DNA of 64,000 nucleotides from Dialister hominis. GTDB lineage: Bacteria; Bacillota; Negativicutes; Veillonellales; Dialisteraceae. The stretch is taken from contig NZ_AP019697.1 in NCBI RefSeq assembly GCF_007164725.1, positions 1,098,001 to 1,162,000 of the forward strand. Direction: 5' to 3'. The notes under the pieces are model-generated. The model saw only the letters and a program-made list of their open reading frames with translations, did not search any database and was not told where the DNA came from. Below, one piece after another: positions 1 to 8,910 of the stretch. Within the stretch, counting starts at the first letter, position 1. Each line of letters starts with the position of its first letter. The translations under genes and the position numbers were made by a program.

Positions 1-51
1 AAACATTAGCGCAGAAAGGATGACCGCCTTTTTGTGTTTTGTTGTAATCAT
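1..51 (-). CDS. N-terminus of an exported protein (partial)
   Basis: Only the first 17 codons are inside the window. They begin with ATG at 51 (minus strand), preceded by a strong AGAGGAGG Shine-Dalgarno about 6 bases upstream. The peptide starts MITTKHKKAVILSALMF: a lysine-rich head followed by a hydrophobic stretch, as in a Sec signal peptide. It lies 146 bp downstream of tamB in the same direction. In related diderm Firmicutes the gene after tamB is often an Omp85/BamA-type outer-membrane protein, so that is the likeliest identity, but this is inference from context alone. Confidence 0.6.
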   Translation of the reverse strand, partial: MITTKHKKAVILSALMF

Positions 52-197
52 AAAATCCTCCTCTTTTATTTTTAATGATTTTTTCTGTTGATTTCAAATG
101 AACTGACAGTTATTTACTGCTATTTGCTGCAAGGCAGACTGCCTCCCATACTTTCATTAATACCCCAAACTGATTCCTATGAAGCGGAGCTGTCATA

Positions 198-3100
198 CTA
201 GAATTTAAAGCTCCAGTCAGTTCCAATATAACTGTCATGGTTACTATTATACCACGATGAAAGCCCTATACGCGAATTGAGATCATAATGGAATCCTACG
301 CTCTTTTCATCATTGTTGACACCCATCGTAGCAGTAAGCATAAAGTCGTTAAATATATACTTCCCGATCTTTATGTAATAGTAATTATCGTTGTTATCGT
401 TGATACTATCATAATAATCAGTCAGGCTCGAGGTAATGCTGATAAGGTCAAGGCCTATCTTATCCTGCAGGAAATCCTGCACTCCGTTTCCGAAGATCAT
501 TGTCAGCCCTGCATTGAACAGTGCGCCTTCCATGGCACCGCTGCTGTCCTTGTCCGGATTCTGATGCAGAGTCAGAAGCATCAGGATTTGTGAATCCGAC
601 AGATACGGATCACTGTGGAATACGGTAGTCATTTCCGTTGCCGGTCCTTCGAGTTCAGCTGTTATATTATAATGACCGACTTTAGTAACTGCATTTGCAC
701 GAATGACAGGAATCAGAGATCCGGGCTCACCGCCCCAGATAGCACTGGCCTGATCTGCTCTGAAGTCAGTCGTATTGATCCTTACATCACCTTTTTCCAC
801 ATTGACACGCCCTGTCACAACCGGTGCTTTGACCGGACCCATGACACTGACGTTTCCTCTAATCAGCATATCGTACAGGAGACTATTGTAAAGCCTTACA
901 TTATCGCCGACACTGACATCAACTTTTGTCAGCATATTCATCGTCGTACTGCCTGAACTTCCCAATAAAGCAAATGGAACATCTATAACGGCATCATGGA
1001 TATTTAAGTTTCCGCTGATGCCCATCTGGCCGAACACTTCGCCCAGCGTAAAGTCACCATCAAGGGCTCCCTTGTAATACGTCGATTTTATAGAAGGCGT
1101 GTGAATATGTGCTTCTCCGCTGTATCCTGTAATAGCCGCATTATTCCAGTTTACGCTGCCTTTGGCACTTGCCTGTCCGCCGCCAAATACAGCACTCATA
1201 TCAGCATCTGCCGTCTTGCCATTAAAGGCAAGATTCAAGTTGAACGGGCTGATAGGTTCGGACATTGTTGCCAGCGTAAACGATCCATCCTTTATAGTGA
1301 CGCCGCCAAAGATCATTGGGTCATTATACGCTCCGGTTACTTTCAGATGGCCCTTGATCGGTCCATTTGCTGAAGTAACGGCTTTAGAGAACAATGCCAG
1401 TATATTCATATCTGCATGGTCAAGATTGATATCCAGATCAATCGGAACATCCGAAACGACCGGGAGGCCAAACATTGCCCCGGGGATCGTACCTTTCATG
1501 CTTGCCTTGTACGCATCTCTGGTAATAAGTGCATTCTGCAGTATAAATACATTGTCGCTCATATTGGCCATAAGCGAGAAATCATCGAATGAGATATCAC
1601 CATAGCTTGGATGATCGACGCCGATGGAAATATCAGCAACAGGCTTGGTCTTATTTCCTGACAGATAAACACCTGCTGTCAGTGTCCCGCCTATTTTAAC
1701 GTCTTTCTTATTAAGCACTGAAGGAATCCAGGATACATCCATATCGCGGGCGGCAAACTTGATATCCAGATCACCCTGGCTGTTCATTCCCCCCTGGGCA
1801 GCAAGCACGCCGTTTCCAACAGGAATATTCATTTTTCTTATGGACAGTGCTTTATTCATATAGGAGAAGTCTATTACCCCATCACCTACACTTGTCGCAC
1901 CCAGATGGCCTCCGAGAATATTGGCTTTGAAATCCACACTCGGATTGTCTAACGTACCGCTGATACGCATACCGCCTTCTACAGGAATATCAACAGCATC
2001 CGAGGTCACTTTGAGCATACGCAGGATTTCTTTTGCATTCCAGTTGTCAAATTTCAACGTTCCGTCAATCGAACTGTTTTCTACGTTGTAATTCCCTTTC
2101 CAAGTGAAACTGCCGCCCTGCTGCCTGAACGAGCCTTCATCCAAAGTCACGACATGATCCCTGTAGTGGACGCCTGTGGAAACCACTCTGACGACGCTTC
2201 CTCCTACATGGATTTCACGGCTTGCTGCCGTTCCGTCGAACTGCGGATTATCCATCGTGCCCTTCACTCTGCTTAAGAGCGATACCTTGCCTGTAATTCC
2301 ACTCTGCGGCAGCATTCTTTCAATACTGATATCATTAAAGGACGTCTGAAGATCAAGACCATCCGGCCTTACTACGCCATTGACCATAGCTGTGCCGTCA
2401 TAGATATAAGCCAGGCCGTTAGAAAGTTTGAGGCCTGAAGAATCATAGTCATATCCTGCGGAGATACTCTGGAAGAGTTCCCCCTTGATGGATCCATCCC
2501 AGGCCAGGAAATTCCCCTTTACAACAGGGTGATCGACATCTCCGGAAACAGACATATCGTTTTCTATCCAGCCTGTAACCGGGTAATCGAGCTGGGCCAG
2601 CCTGAGCAGATCTTCTATACGGCTCTTTTCCGTTTTGATGCTTAAATTCAAATTATGCGGTTCTGCAATGCCTATAGTACCCTTGACCGTATGATTCTCG
2701 CTGTCACCTGTCCATTTTGCATCAGAGATGGTCAGTGTCTTCTCATCCGCAGTAAGCCTTCCCTTCAGTGTATTGAATGCAGCTCCTTTGATTGCTCCAT
2801 CAGATGCATTGAATATAACATCGGCCTGAGGCTGCTGAGGAGTACCATGAATATCTGCAGTCAATGAAGCTGTGCCGCTGACAGGGATACCTGCTAATCC
2901 GGGAAACTGTCCCATATCAATATTTCCTGCTTCAGCCTTGATATTCATTCCCTGATCAGAATAAACGCCGGAAGCAGTAAATGCACCATTTCCCATGGTT
3001 CCCGTCACATAGGAGATATTCGTAACGCCATTAGTACTTTCTGCATTGCCGGAAAGCGTATCTACATGGACGCCCTTAGCAGACATATCTCTGGCATAGC

Positions 3101-4583
3101 CGGTAAAATTCCAATTTCCGCTGTCATAACTTCCAAATCCGGACACATTGCCGGCTGAATAATCAGTGTACGAAAGACCTTCCCCTTTTCCTACAAAAGA
3201 TCCTTTATTTAAAGAGAAAGCGCCGTCTTTATAGTTTCCGGCAGCTTCAACACTGCCATTCAATATTCCGGAAGCTCCAATATCAGCAGGAATATTTCCA
3301 AGGGACAAATCAGTAACTACAGCCTCTCCGTTAAATGCACCAGAGGTAAGATCATATCTGCCGTCCCCGGTAATTTCCCCTGCACTTGTTTTTGCTTCCA
3401 GAGAAGGAATGATAATCCCGTCGTCCCCATAGATAAACTTAGCTTTGGCCAAATAGATATCCATATCCTGATATCCGCCGTTTTTCAAAACGACGTCGCC
3501 GGACACATATGGATTTTTCAGAGTACCCGATACAAGCATGCTTCCTGTCAATGCCCCGCGGATCTGCTCGTCCGGCAGGACCTTTTCGATTTCAAATCCA
3601 TGGAAATTCAGATTACTTTGAAGCATGATCTCCGGCAGATTCCAGTTAATTCTGGCATCGCCAGAAATATTTTGTCCATTGATCTTTGCTGAAACATCAG
3701 AAAAGGATGCTTCTCCATCATAAATATCAAAAAAAGCTGCTCCATCAGCCAGAATGTAGTTTTCATAGCTCAGAGCAGCATTATTAAAATGGCCTTTTAC
3801 GTGGTAAGCCACAGCGCCATCACTTCTCCAAATCTTTGCACTCGTCGCTTCTCCTGTACCATTTTTTAATTCTATTTTCTTGCTTAAGTCAGGAAATTGA
3901 TTCAATAAAGGCTGCAGTGACTTCAGTGAAATGCTGTCAGCTTTCAAATCTACTTCCAGATTATTCTCATCAGTATACTTAAGCGTTCCATTAAAAGGAT
4001 TATCAATAAATGTTCCGTTGAAAGATCCATGGATTTTCTGATCTTTATTCCAATCAAAATTTCCCTTTAAATCATTGAAGACATAGCGATCGGAATTAGC
4101 GGTATTTACGGCAATGGTTCCGTTTTTGATTGTCACTTTTCCTGTAAATGTCCCGCTGTTGGTGTCATCAGACGGCTTAAGAATATCCTGAATGTTCCAG
4201 GAATTATCTTGCCCCTGACGAAGATCGATTTCAGGATCTTCAACAGTTACACTTTTAACAAGGGATGCAACGCCGGAATCATGTACCAGGTAATCATACA
4301 GAGAAGATACTGTCCATCCAATCGTCAAATAGGACGACTTTAATACAGTATCCCCGTTATTATCTTTCAATTCCAGACCGGCGAATTGAAGATTATAACC
4401 CGGATCGAGATCCAGCTGCTCCCAGGATATGGTGCCATTTACTCTGGCTCCAATCTTTTCGTGCAGCACAGGATCCAAGTTCTGTACAATTATTGGCCGT
4501 ATTAGTAAGTAGACGAAACAGATTGCCACAAAGATGAATGCGGCAATTCCGTTCAGCCACCACTTGATTCTGCTTTTATTCAA
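198..4583 (-). CDS. tamB: TamB-type translocation/lipid-transport protein
   Basis: A 1461-residue protein with one N-terminal membrane anchor (about residues 8-28). A very long run of repetitive beta-rich segments follows, full of GNL, SGD and VxG-type turns, then the C-terminal TamB (DUF490) region and a terminal phenylalanine. This is the architecture of TamB/AsmA-like bridge proteins, which span the periplasm from the inner membrane as a hydrophobic beta-groove. They are thought to move phospholipid to, or assist assembly of, the outer membrane. Length is in the usual range (1200-1500). It is the last complete gene of the mlaE-mlaF-mlaD-tolC-tamB series, 44 bp after the tolC-like gene. The family call is firm; the exact cargo is unknown. 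Confidence 0.9.
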   Translation of the reverse strand: MNKSRIKWWLNGIAAFIFVAICFVYLLIRPIIVQNLDPVLHEKIGARVNGTISWEQLDLDPGYNLQFAGLELKDNNGDTVLKSSYLTIGWTVSSLYDYLVHDSGVASLVKSVTVEDPEIDLRQGQDNSWNIQDILKPSDDTNSGTFTGKVTIKNGTIAVNTANSDRYVFNDLKGNFDWNKDQKIHGSFNGTFIDNPFNGTLKYTDENNLEVDLKADSISLKSLQPLLNQFPDLSKKIELKNGTGEATSAKIWRSDGAVAYHVKGHFNNAALSYENYILADGAAFFDIYDGEASFSDVSAKINGQNISGDARINWNLPEIMLQSNLNFHGFEIEKVLPDEQIRGALTGSMLVSGTLKNPYVSGDVVLKNGGYQDMDIYLAKAKFIYGDDGIIIPSLEAKTSAGEITGDGRYDLTSGAFNGEAVVTDLSLGNIPADIGASGILNGSVEAAGNYKDGAFSLNKGSFVGKGEGLSYTDYSAGNVSGFGSYDSGNWNFTGYARDMSAKGVHVDTLSGNAESTNGVTNISYVTGTMGNGAFTASGVYSDQGMNIKAEAGNIDMGQFPGLAGIPVSGTASLTADIHGTPQQPQADVIFNASDGAIKGAAFNTLKGRLTADEKTLTISDAKWTGDSENHTVKGTIGIAEPHNLNLSIKTEKSRIEDLLRLAQLDYPVTGWIENDMSVSGDVDHPVVKGNFLAWDGSIKGELFQSISAGYDYDSSGLKLSNGLAYIYDGTAMVNGVVRPDGLDLQTSFNDISIERMLPQSGITGKVSLLSRVKGTMDNPQFDGTAASREIHVGGSVVRVVSTGVHYRDHVVTLDEGSFRQQGGSFTWKGNYNVENSSIDGTLKFDNWNAKEILRMLKVTSDAVDIPVEGGMRISGTLDNPSVDFKANILGGHLGATSVGDGVIDFSYMNKALSIRKMNIPVGNGVLAAQGGMNSQGDLDIKFAARDMDVSWIPSVLNKKDVKIGGTLTAGVYLSGNKTKPVADISIGVDHPSYGDISFDDFSLMANMSDNVFILQNALITRDAYKASMKGTIPGAMFGLPVVSDVPIDLDINLDHADMNILALFSKAVTSANGPIKGHLKVTGAYNDPMIFGGVTIKDGSFTLATMSEPISPFNLNLAFNGKTADADMSAVFGGGQASAKGSVNWNNAAITGYSGEAHIHTPSIKSTYYKGALDGDFTLGEVFGQMGISGNLNIHDAVIDVPFALLGSSGSTTMNMLTKVDVSVGDNVRLYNSLLYDMLIRGNVSVMGPVKAPVVTGRVNVEKGDVRINTTDFRADQASAIWGGEPGSLIPVIRANAVTKVGHYNITAELEGPATEMTTVFHSDPYLSDSQILMLLTLHQNPDKDSSGAMEGALFNAGLTMIFGNGVQDFLQDKIGLDLISITSSLTDYYDSINDNNDNYYYIKIGKYIFNDFMLTATMGVNNDEKSVGFHYDLNSRIGLSSWYNSNHDSYIGTDWSFKF

Positions 4584-4627
4584 AGTCTGCTCCCTACCAG
4601 TTCATATATTTTGAAAATTTTCGTGTA

Positions 4628-6103
4628 TTATTTATTTTCGCTGCCTGCAGCAAACTCTGGATGGATAACAGCAGGAATTCCCATTGCATTTTCCAAAGTT
4701 GCCAGACCGATATTGTAGTTGTACAAAGCGCTGATATAGTTTGTACGAGCTGTACTCAGCTGCAGTTCTGCATCCAGTACATCAAGGTTCGTACCAACGC
4801 CGCTGCTGTATCTTACCGCAGCAATCTTGTAAGCTTCTTCAGCTTCAGCAACGGAAGCTTCGGTCGCACGGATCTGCTCTTTAGCAGCCAGAATATTCAG
4901 ATAATCCTGTCTTACTTCAAGTTCGACGCTTTCTCTGGACTGCAGAAGCTGCTCCTGCGCAACCTTAACTCCTGCTTCTGCCTTCTTGATAGCAGCCTGA
5001 GTTGCACCGCCGTCCCAGATCGGCCAGCTTACGGAGCCGCCAATGCTCCATCCTTTATTGGCAAATCCCGGGAAATCAGAATCTTTCCAATTATATCCGC
5101 TGTTTACTGCTACAGTCGGCATATAACCGGCCTTGGCACTTCTCAGATTCTCATTAGCTACTCTTACCTGATAATCTGCTTCAACCAGTTCCCATCTGTA
5201 TTTCTGCGCCATGAGAATTGCCTGATCCATCGTAATGTCGAATTCAGGTTCCGGGAAATCCTTATCCAAAGCATTGATCTTTGTATTCATTGGAATACGC
5301 ATAATATTATTCAGATTTGCTTCAGCAACATCTCTTGTATTATCCGCTGCAATACTTGCCTGTTTTGCATTTGCCAGAGATACATTGGAGGTCAATACGT
5401 CAAGCTTTGCAACAACGCCTGCATCAAACTGCTGCTGTACGTTGGTCAGATGGCTCTGGTAATCGCTGACTGATTCATGCTGTACTTCTGCCTTCTTGAT
5501 AGCTTCCAGATAATTGTAATATGCCTTGACTGCAGAAAGTTTTGTTGCAGCTTCAGTCCTGTAAACTTCAAGGTCAGAAATATTTTTTGCATATCTTGCA
5601 GAGTCAATGGCACTTTCAACAGCTCCTCCCGTCCAAATCGGCCAGGAAACAGTCAGTCCATTTCCAAAACTATTGCCAATTGCATCCTCACCTACTGACT
5701 TAGCTCTGCCAGCACTCCAAGTGTCCGACAAAGATGGATTCTTTTTTGCTGCTGCTGCACTGACATCCGCTTCAGCTTCTCTTCTCTGCAGTTCAGCGAT
5801 AGTAATATCACGGTTGTTCTGGATTGCGAGTGTCACCGCACCGCGAAGATCTATATCCAAAGTAGAGGATTTAGGAGCTGCCGTCTCAGCAATGGAATCT
5901 CCCAAATTCTTCTGAAGAAGCATATTGTTGAAATTAACATTATTTTCTGAATTTACCTGATTCATCTGCGCTGCAATAGCTTTTTCTGTAATCGCAGGAT
6001 CGGTTGTCAATCTTGTAGGAGCAGCCTTTGCTTCTGCATTTGCTCCGACAGAAAGCGCAAGCAGAACTGATGTAAGTAACACATGGTAGGTAAATTTATT
6101 CAT
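4628..6103 (-). CDS. tolC: TolC-like outer membrane efflux/channel protein
   Basis: A 491-residue protein with a Sec signal peptide (cleavage near the AEAKA region, about residue 25). Two outer-membrane-efflux (OEP) repeats follow, each with alanine- and glutamine-rich helices of the periplasmic tunnel. Recurrent patterns such as SWPIWDGGA and SWPIWTGGA are typical of TolC barrel strand segments. TolC trimers form an outer-membrane barrel continued by a periplasmic alpha-helical conduit. No inner-membrane pump or classical adaptor gene is adjacent. The partners in sequence are mlaD (32 bp upstream) and tamB, so a role in lipid or envelope traffic rather than drug efflux is suggested by context. 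An mlaEFD-tolC-tamB order has been described in Veillonella. Confidence 0.88.
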   Translation of the reverse strand: MNKFTYHVLLTSVLLALSVGANAEAKAAPTRLTTDPAITEKAIAAQMNQVNSENNVNFNNMLLQKNLGDSIAETAAPKSSTLDIDLRGAVTLAIQNNRDITIAELQRREAEADVSAAAAKKNPSLSDTWSAGRAKSVGEDAIGNSFGNGLTVSWPIWTGGAVESAIDSARYAKNISDLEVYRTEAATKLSAVKAYYNYLEAIKKAEVQHESVSDYQSHLTNVQQQFDAGVVAKLDVLTSNVSLANAKQASIAADNTRDVAEANLNNIMRIPMNTKINALDKDFPEPEFDITMDQAILMAQKYRWELVEADYQVRVANENLRSAKAGYMPTVAVNSGYNWKDSDFPGFANKGWSIGGSVSWPIWDGGATQAAIKKAEAGVKVAQEQLLQSRESVELEVRQDYLNILAAKEQIRATEASVAEAEEAYKIAAVRYSSGVGTNLDVLDAELQLSTARTNYISALYNYNIGLATLENAMGIPAVIHPEFAAGSENK

Positions 6104-6135
6104 ATATTTCCATCCCTTCTAAGACTCATTTTTTA

Positions 6136-7296
6136 TCAGTAGTTATATCCAAGTCCTAAATATTCTCCTCCTCCGGTTTTGCTATGAGGAAGGATGGACT
6201 GGCCGATGACGAAAACGTTATCGCCTAAGTCATAAGTCCCGCGTATACGAAGAGCCAGGTCGTTCGGATCGAATAGATCGGCGGAGAATTTCCATTTTTT
6301 CTTTTCATAATCTGCACCAATACCGAGTTTATTGCGGATTATTCCCGCATGTACTCCATAAATCCCCTTCATTCTTCCAAACATGGCATCATAGACAGGA
6401 TCATTCCCAACAGATTCTATCCCAAACAGGCCATAAGAATCTTTGCCTGCTTTCAGGAAAATGTTTGGCGAGAAATCGTCTTTCTTAGTATTATATAACA
6501 ATTCCCCGGAAACAGACATACCTAAATCTGCATTTCCATTCATTATATTATTAATTTTACCAGATATGTTCTTTGCATTTTCAGATATTTTCCTGGCATT
6601 TTCTGATGTAACTACCAGATTATCCATGATTGCCCTGGCATCAGCAGCCGCTTTTCCGTCTCCATTGAACTGCTTGAGCATGGAGTTGATCTGGCCCGTA
6701 ATTTCCTGAATTTCCGAAGCGGTCTGTATGCCCTGGGATGTCAAAATGGCAAGATTCTGGGAAATGGCGTCGAAATTACTGATGCTGTTCTTTACATTTC
6801 TCTGCGCATTAGGATCTGCAACAATTTCATTGATGCCGTTCAGCATCATCTGCGCTGAATTAATGAGCTTATCCATTTTATCCATTGCCTGGTCAATTCC
6901 CGGGCTGGCAACACCTTCTACGGTCATACCGTTCTGGAGATATCCGCGGTCCTGATGGCCTCCGGAAACCTTGATGAATCTTCCGCCCATGACACTGCTG
7001 GTTTGAATGGTAAACTCAGCATCCTTAGGAATCTTGGCATCATTATAGAAGCGCAGCGATAATACCGCTTCGCCGTTTTTAACTGCAATGTTGTCGACCA
7101 TGCCGACTTCTACGCCAGCATAATGGATCGGGTTTCCTTTTTCGATGCCTTCCGCTTCTTTAAAATAACCTGTTACAAGAAAACCGCTTCTGCCAAAAAT
7201 AACCAGAGTGCTTAAATGGACAATGATTATTGTAAACAAAATGATTCCTGCGAGCGAAAAAGCCCCTACTTTCGCTTCAGTTGTCCACTTCATCAT
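6136..7296 (-). CDS. mlaD: MlaD-type MCE protein with extra C-terminal beta region
   Basis: A 386-residue protein. One N-terminal membrane helix (about 13-32) and one MCE domain (about 38-115, with GNPIHYAGVEVG and a GGRFIKVSGG segment) mark it as the periplasmic substrate-binding subunit of an Mla lipid transporter. It is twice the size of E. coli MlaD. After the MCE domain comes a helical stretch (about 125-245) rich in Asn, Ser and Ile. About 135 residues of alternating beta-strand pattern follow, ending in GLGYNY with a terminal aromatic residue, as in outer-membrane barrels. This matches the long transenvelope MlaD described in Veillonella. Its start overlaps the mlaF stop by 4 bp (ATGA), implying coupled translation. 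Confidence 0.9.
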   Translation of the reverse strand: MMKWTTEAKVGAFSLAGIILFTIIIVHLSTLVIFGRSGFLVTGYFKEAEGIEKGNPIHYAGVEVGMVDNIAVKNGEAVLSLRFYNDAKIPKDAEFTIQTSSVMGGRFIKVSGGHQDRGYLQNGMTVEGVASPGIDQAMDKMDKLINSAQMMLNGINEIVADPNAQRNVKNSISNFDAISQNLAILTSQGIQTASEIQEITGQINSMLKQFNGDGKAAADARAIMDNLVVTSENARKISENAKNISGKINNIMNGNADLGMSVSGELLYNTKKDDFSPNIFLKAGKDSYGLFGIESVGNDPVYDAMFGRMKGIYGVHAGIIRNKLGIGADYEKKKWKFSADLFDPNDLALRIRGTYDLGDNVFVIGQSILPHSKTGGGEYLGLGYNY

Positions 7297-8051
7297 TCAT
7301 CCCCCTCTTTCTCTATATCCGGCGAAGACGGCAATCCATTCATGAATTGTTTTATTCTCGGATCTTTTGACTGGTAAAGCGCAGAAGGTTTTCCGATTTC
7401 AAGGAAAGATCCTTCATAAAGAAACGCCATCCGGTCAGCTATAAGCTCCGCTGATTTTAAATCATGTGTTACTACAACACTTGTAACATGCAGCTTTTCC
7501 TGCATATTCTTTATCAATAAACTTATATCCGTTGAACGGATGGGATCAAGGCCTGCTGTCGGTTCGTCATACAGGATGATTTCCGGTTCAAGGACGATAG
7601 CTCTTGCCAGCCCTATACGTTTCTTCATGCCCCCGGACAAGTTTGACGGCATCAGTTCTTCTGTTCCATCAAGTCCCACCAGATGAAGTTTTTCCTTGAC
7701 CGCCTGATCAATCTCAGGCTCTGACAGTTTTGTATGCATCCTCAGCCCAAATGCAATGTTTTCCTTGACATTCATGGAGTCAAACAGTGCTGAATACTGG
7801 AAAACCATGCCCATATGTTTCCGCTGTTCATTGAGCTCTGTTTCAGGCATCCTTGTTATATCTCTGCCATCGATCAATATCTTGCCTGATGTTGGCTTCA
7901 AAAGCCCTATCATCATCTTAAGGAGCGTAGATTTTCCTGAGCCGGAGGCCCCCAGGATAACCATCGTTTCTCCCTTATTGATCTGCAAATTTACATTTTT
8001 CAGAATTCTTCTGTCGCCGAAAGTCTGCTCGACATTAATAATATCAATCAT
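7293..8051 (-). CDS. mlaF: Mla/MCE transporter ATPase MlaF
   Basis: ABC ATPase of the Mkl/MlaF group, energising the MlaE permease. Visible motifs: Walker A GASGSGKST, Q-loop in VFQYSALFDSM, signature LSGGM, Walker B IILYDEPTAGLD and the switch histidine in VVTHDLKSA. The chosen start is ATG at 8051, giving MIDIINVEQ and preceded by GAGG. A longer frame reaching 8096 would run into mlaE and has no better ribosome site. About 252 residues, normal for the family. It sits 7 bp after mlaE and overlaps mlaD by 4 bp, so the three make one translational unit. Confidence 0.92.
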   Translation of the reverse strand: MIDIINVEQTFGDRRILKNVNLQINKGETMVILGASGSGKSTLLKMMIGLLKPTSGKILIDGRDITRMPETELNEQRKHMGMVFQYSALFDSMNVKENIAFGLRMHTKLSEPEIDQAVKEKLHLVGLDGTEELMPSNLSGGMKKRIGLARAIVLEPEIILYDEPTAGLDPIRSTDISLLIKNMQEKLHVTSVVVTHDLKSAELIADRMAFLYEGSFLEIGKPSALYQSKDPRIKQFMNGLPSSPDIEKEGDE

Positions 8052-8058
8052 ATGCGCC

Positions 8059-8820
8059 TCAGAACAGTATAGATGAAAGAATATAATTTGCAGCAAAGAG
8101 CATAATTATGGAATAAACGACGGACTGCGTCGTTGCTTTGCCGACGCCTTCTGCGCCGGCAGTACAGGTCATCCCACGGTCGCATCCGACCAGTGCGACA
8201 ATCATTCCAAATATGATGGATTTTATAACACCGATATATAAATCAGACGGGACGCAGAATACACGAATCGAGTGCATAAAGACATAGGAAGACACGCCGT
8301 GTGAAAGGGATGCTACAATCATTCCGCCGCCGACACCGATTACAACGCCAAAAACATTCAGTATGGGAAGCATTGCCATACATGCGACAAGCCTGGGAAC
8401 GACAAGGTAGCCGATCGGGCTTACGGCCATGCACCTCAGGGCATCGATCTGCTCAGTAACGCGCATTGTGCCGATTTCCGCAGTAATTGCAGCACCGACT
8501 CTACCGGCAAGCACAACACCGCAAAGGACCGGGCCTAATTCACGGCCTATGCCGATGGCGACAATAGCTCCGACAGTAAAATCAGCCCCATATTTCGTAA
8601 GCTCCCCTGCAATCTGTACCGAAAGTACCATGCCCGTAAATAAAAGTGTCAGTGCAACAATCGGAAATGACAAAACACCGAGGGACAGGCACTGCTTAAA
8701 CGTTTCCCTGCTCCTGATCGTGCCTATTTCCTTTACCGCCGCAATCAATAAAAGGATAATGGCCCCTAATTGGTGAAATATACTGATCGTTTGTCTTCCC
8801 AAAGATTCAATAAATGCCAT
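8059..8820 (-). CDS. mlaE: MlaE-type ABC transporter permease
   Basis: A 253-residue integral membrane protein of the MlaE/YrbE family, the inner-membrane core of MCE lipid transporters. An amphipathic N-terminal helix is followed by about five hydrophobic segments. The conserved family core is present: GxIGxELGPVLCGVVLAGRVGAAI, then EIGTMRVTEQIDAL and a VVPR motif. It is transcribed just ahead of mlaF and mlaD, giving a complete mlaEFD set. No mlaA, mlaB or mlaC is visible here; lack of a soluble carrier fits a system in which the long MlaD itself bridges the periplasm (inference). Confidence 0.92.
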   Translation of the reverse strand: MAFIESLGRQTISIFHQLGAIILLLIAAVKEIGTIRSRETFKQCLSLGVLSFPIVALTLLFTGMVLSVQIAGELTKYGADFTVGAIVAIGIGRELGPVLCGVVLAGRVGAAITAEIGTMRVTEQIDALRCMAVSPIGYLVVPRLVACMAMLPILNVFGVVIGVGGGMIVASLSHGVSSYVFMHSIRVFCVPSDLYIGVIKSIIFGMIVALVGCDRGMTCTAGAEGVGKATTQSVVYSIIMLFAANYILSSILF

Positions 8821-8910
8821 ATGGAGCCCCCTTCAAAAATCTATATTTCCCCCCAGCATTTTATGCCGTGGGATAAGTGATTATTCTATAACTGCGGTTT
8901 ACATAATCCA

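Noticed and set aside
288-4537. Several plus-strand frames of 70-150 codons opposite tamB
   Set aside because: They are antisense to an unmistakable long gene, lack ribosome sites and have no recognisable sequence; they follow from the codon bias of tamB.
4628-6103. TolC-like gene as part of a multidrug efflux operon
   Set aside because: No RND, MFS or ABC drug pump and no full adaptor protein are adjacent; the neighbours are mla and tamB genes.
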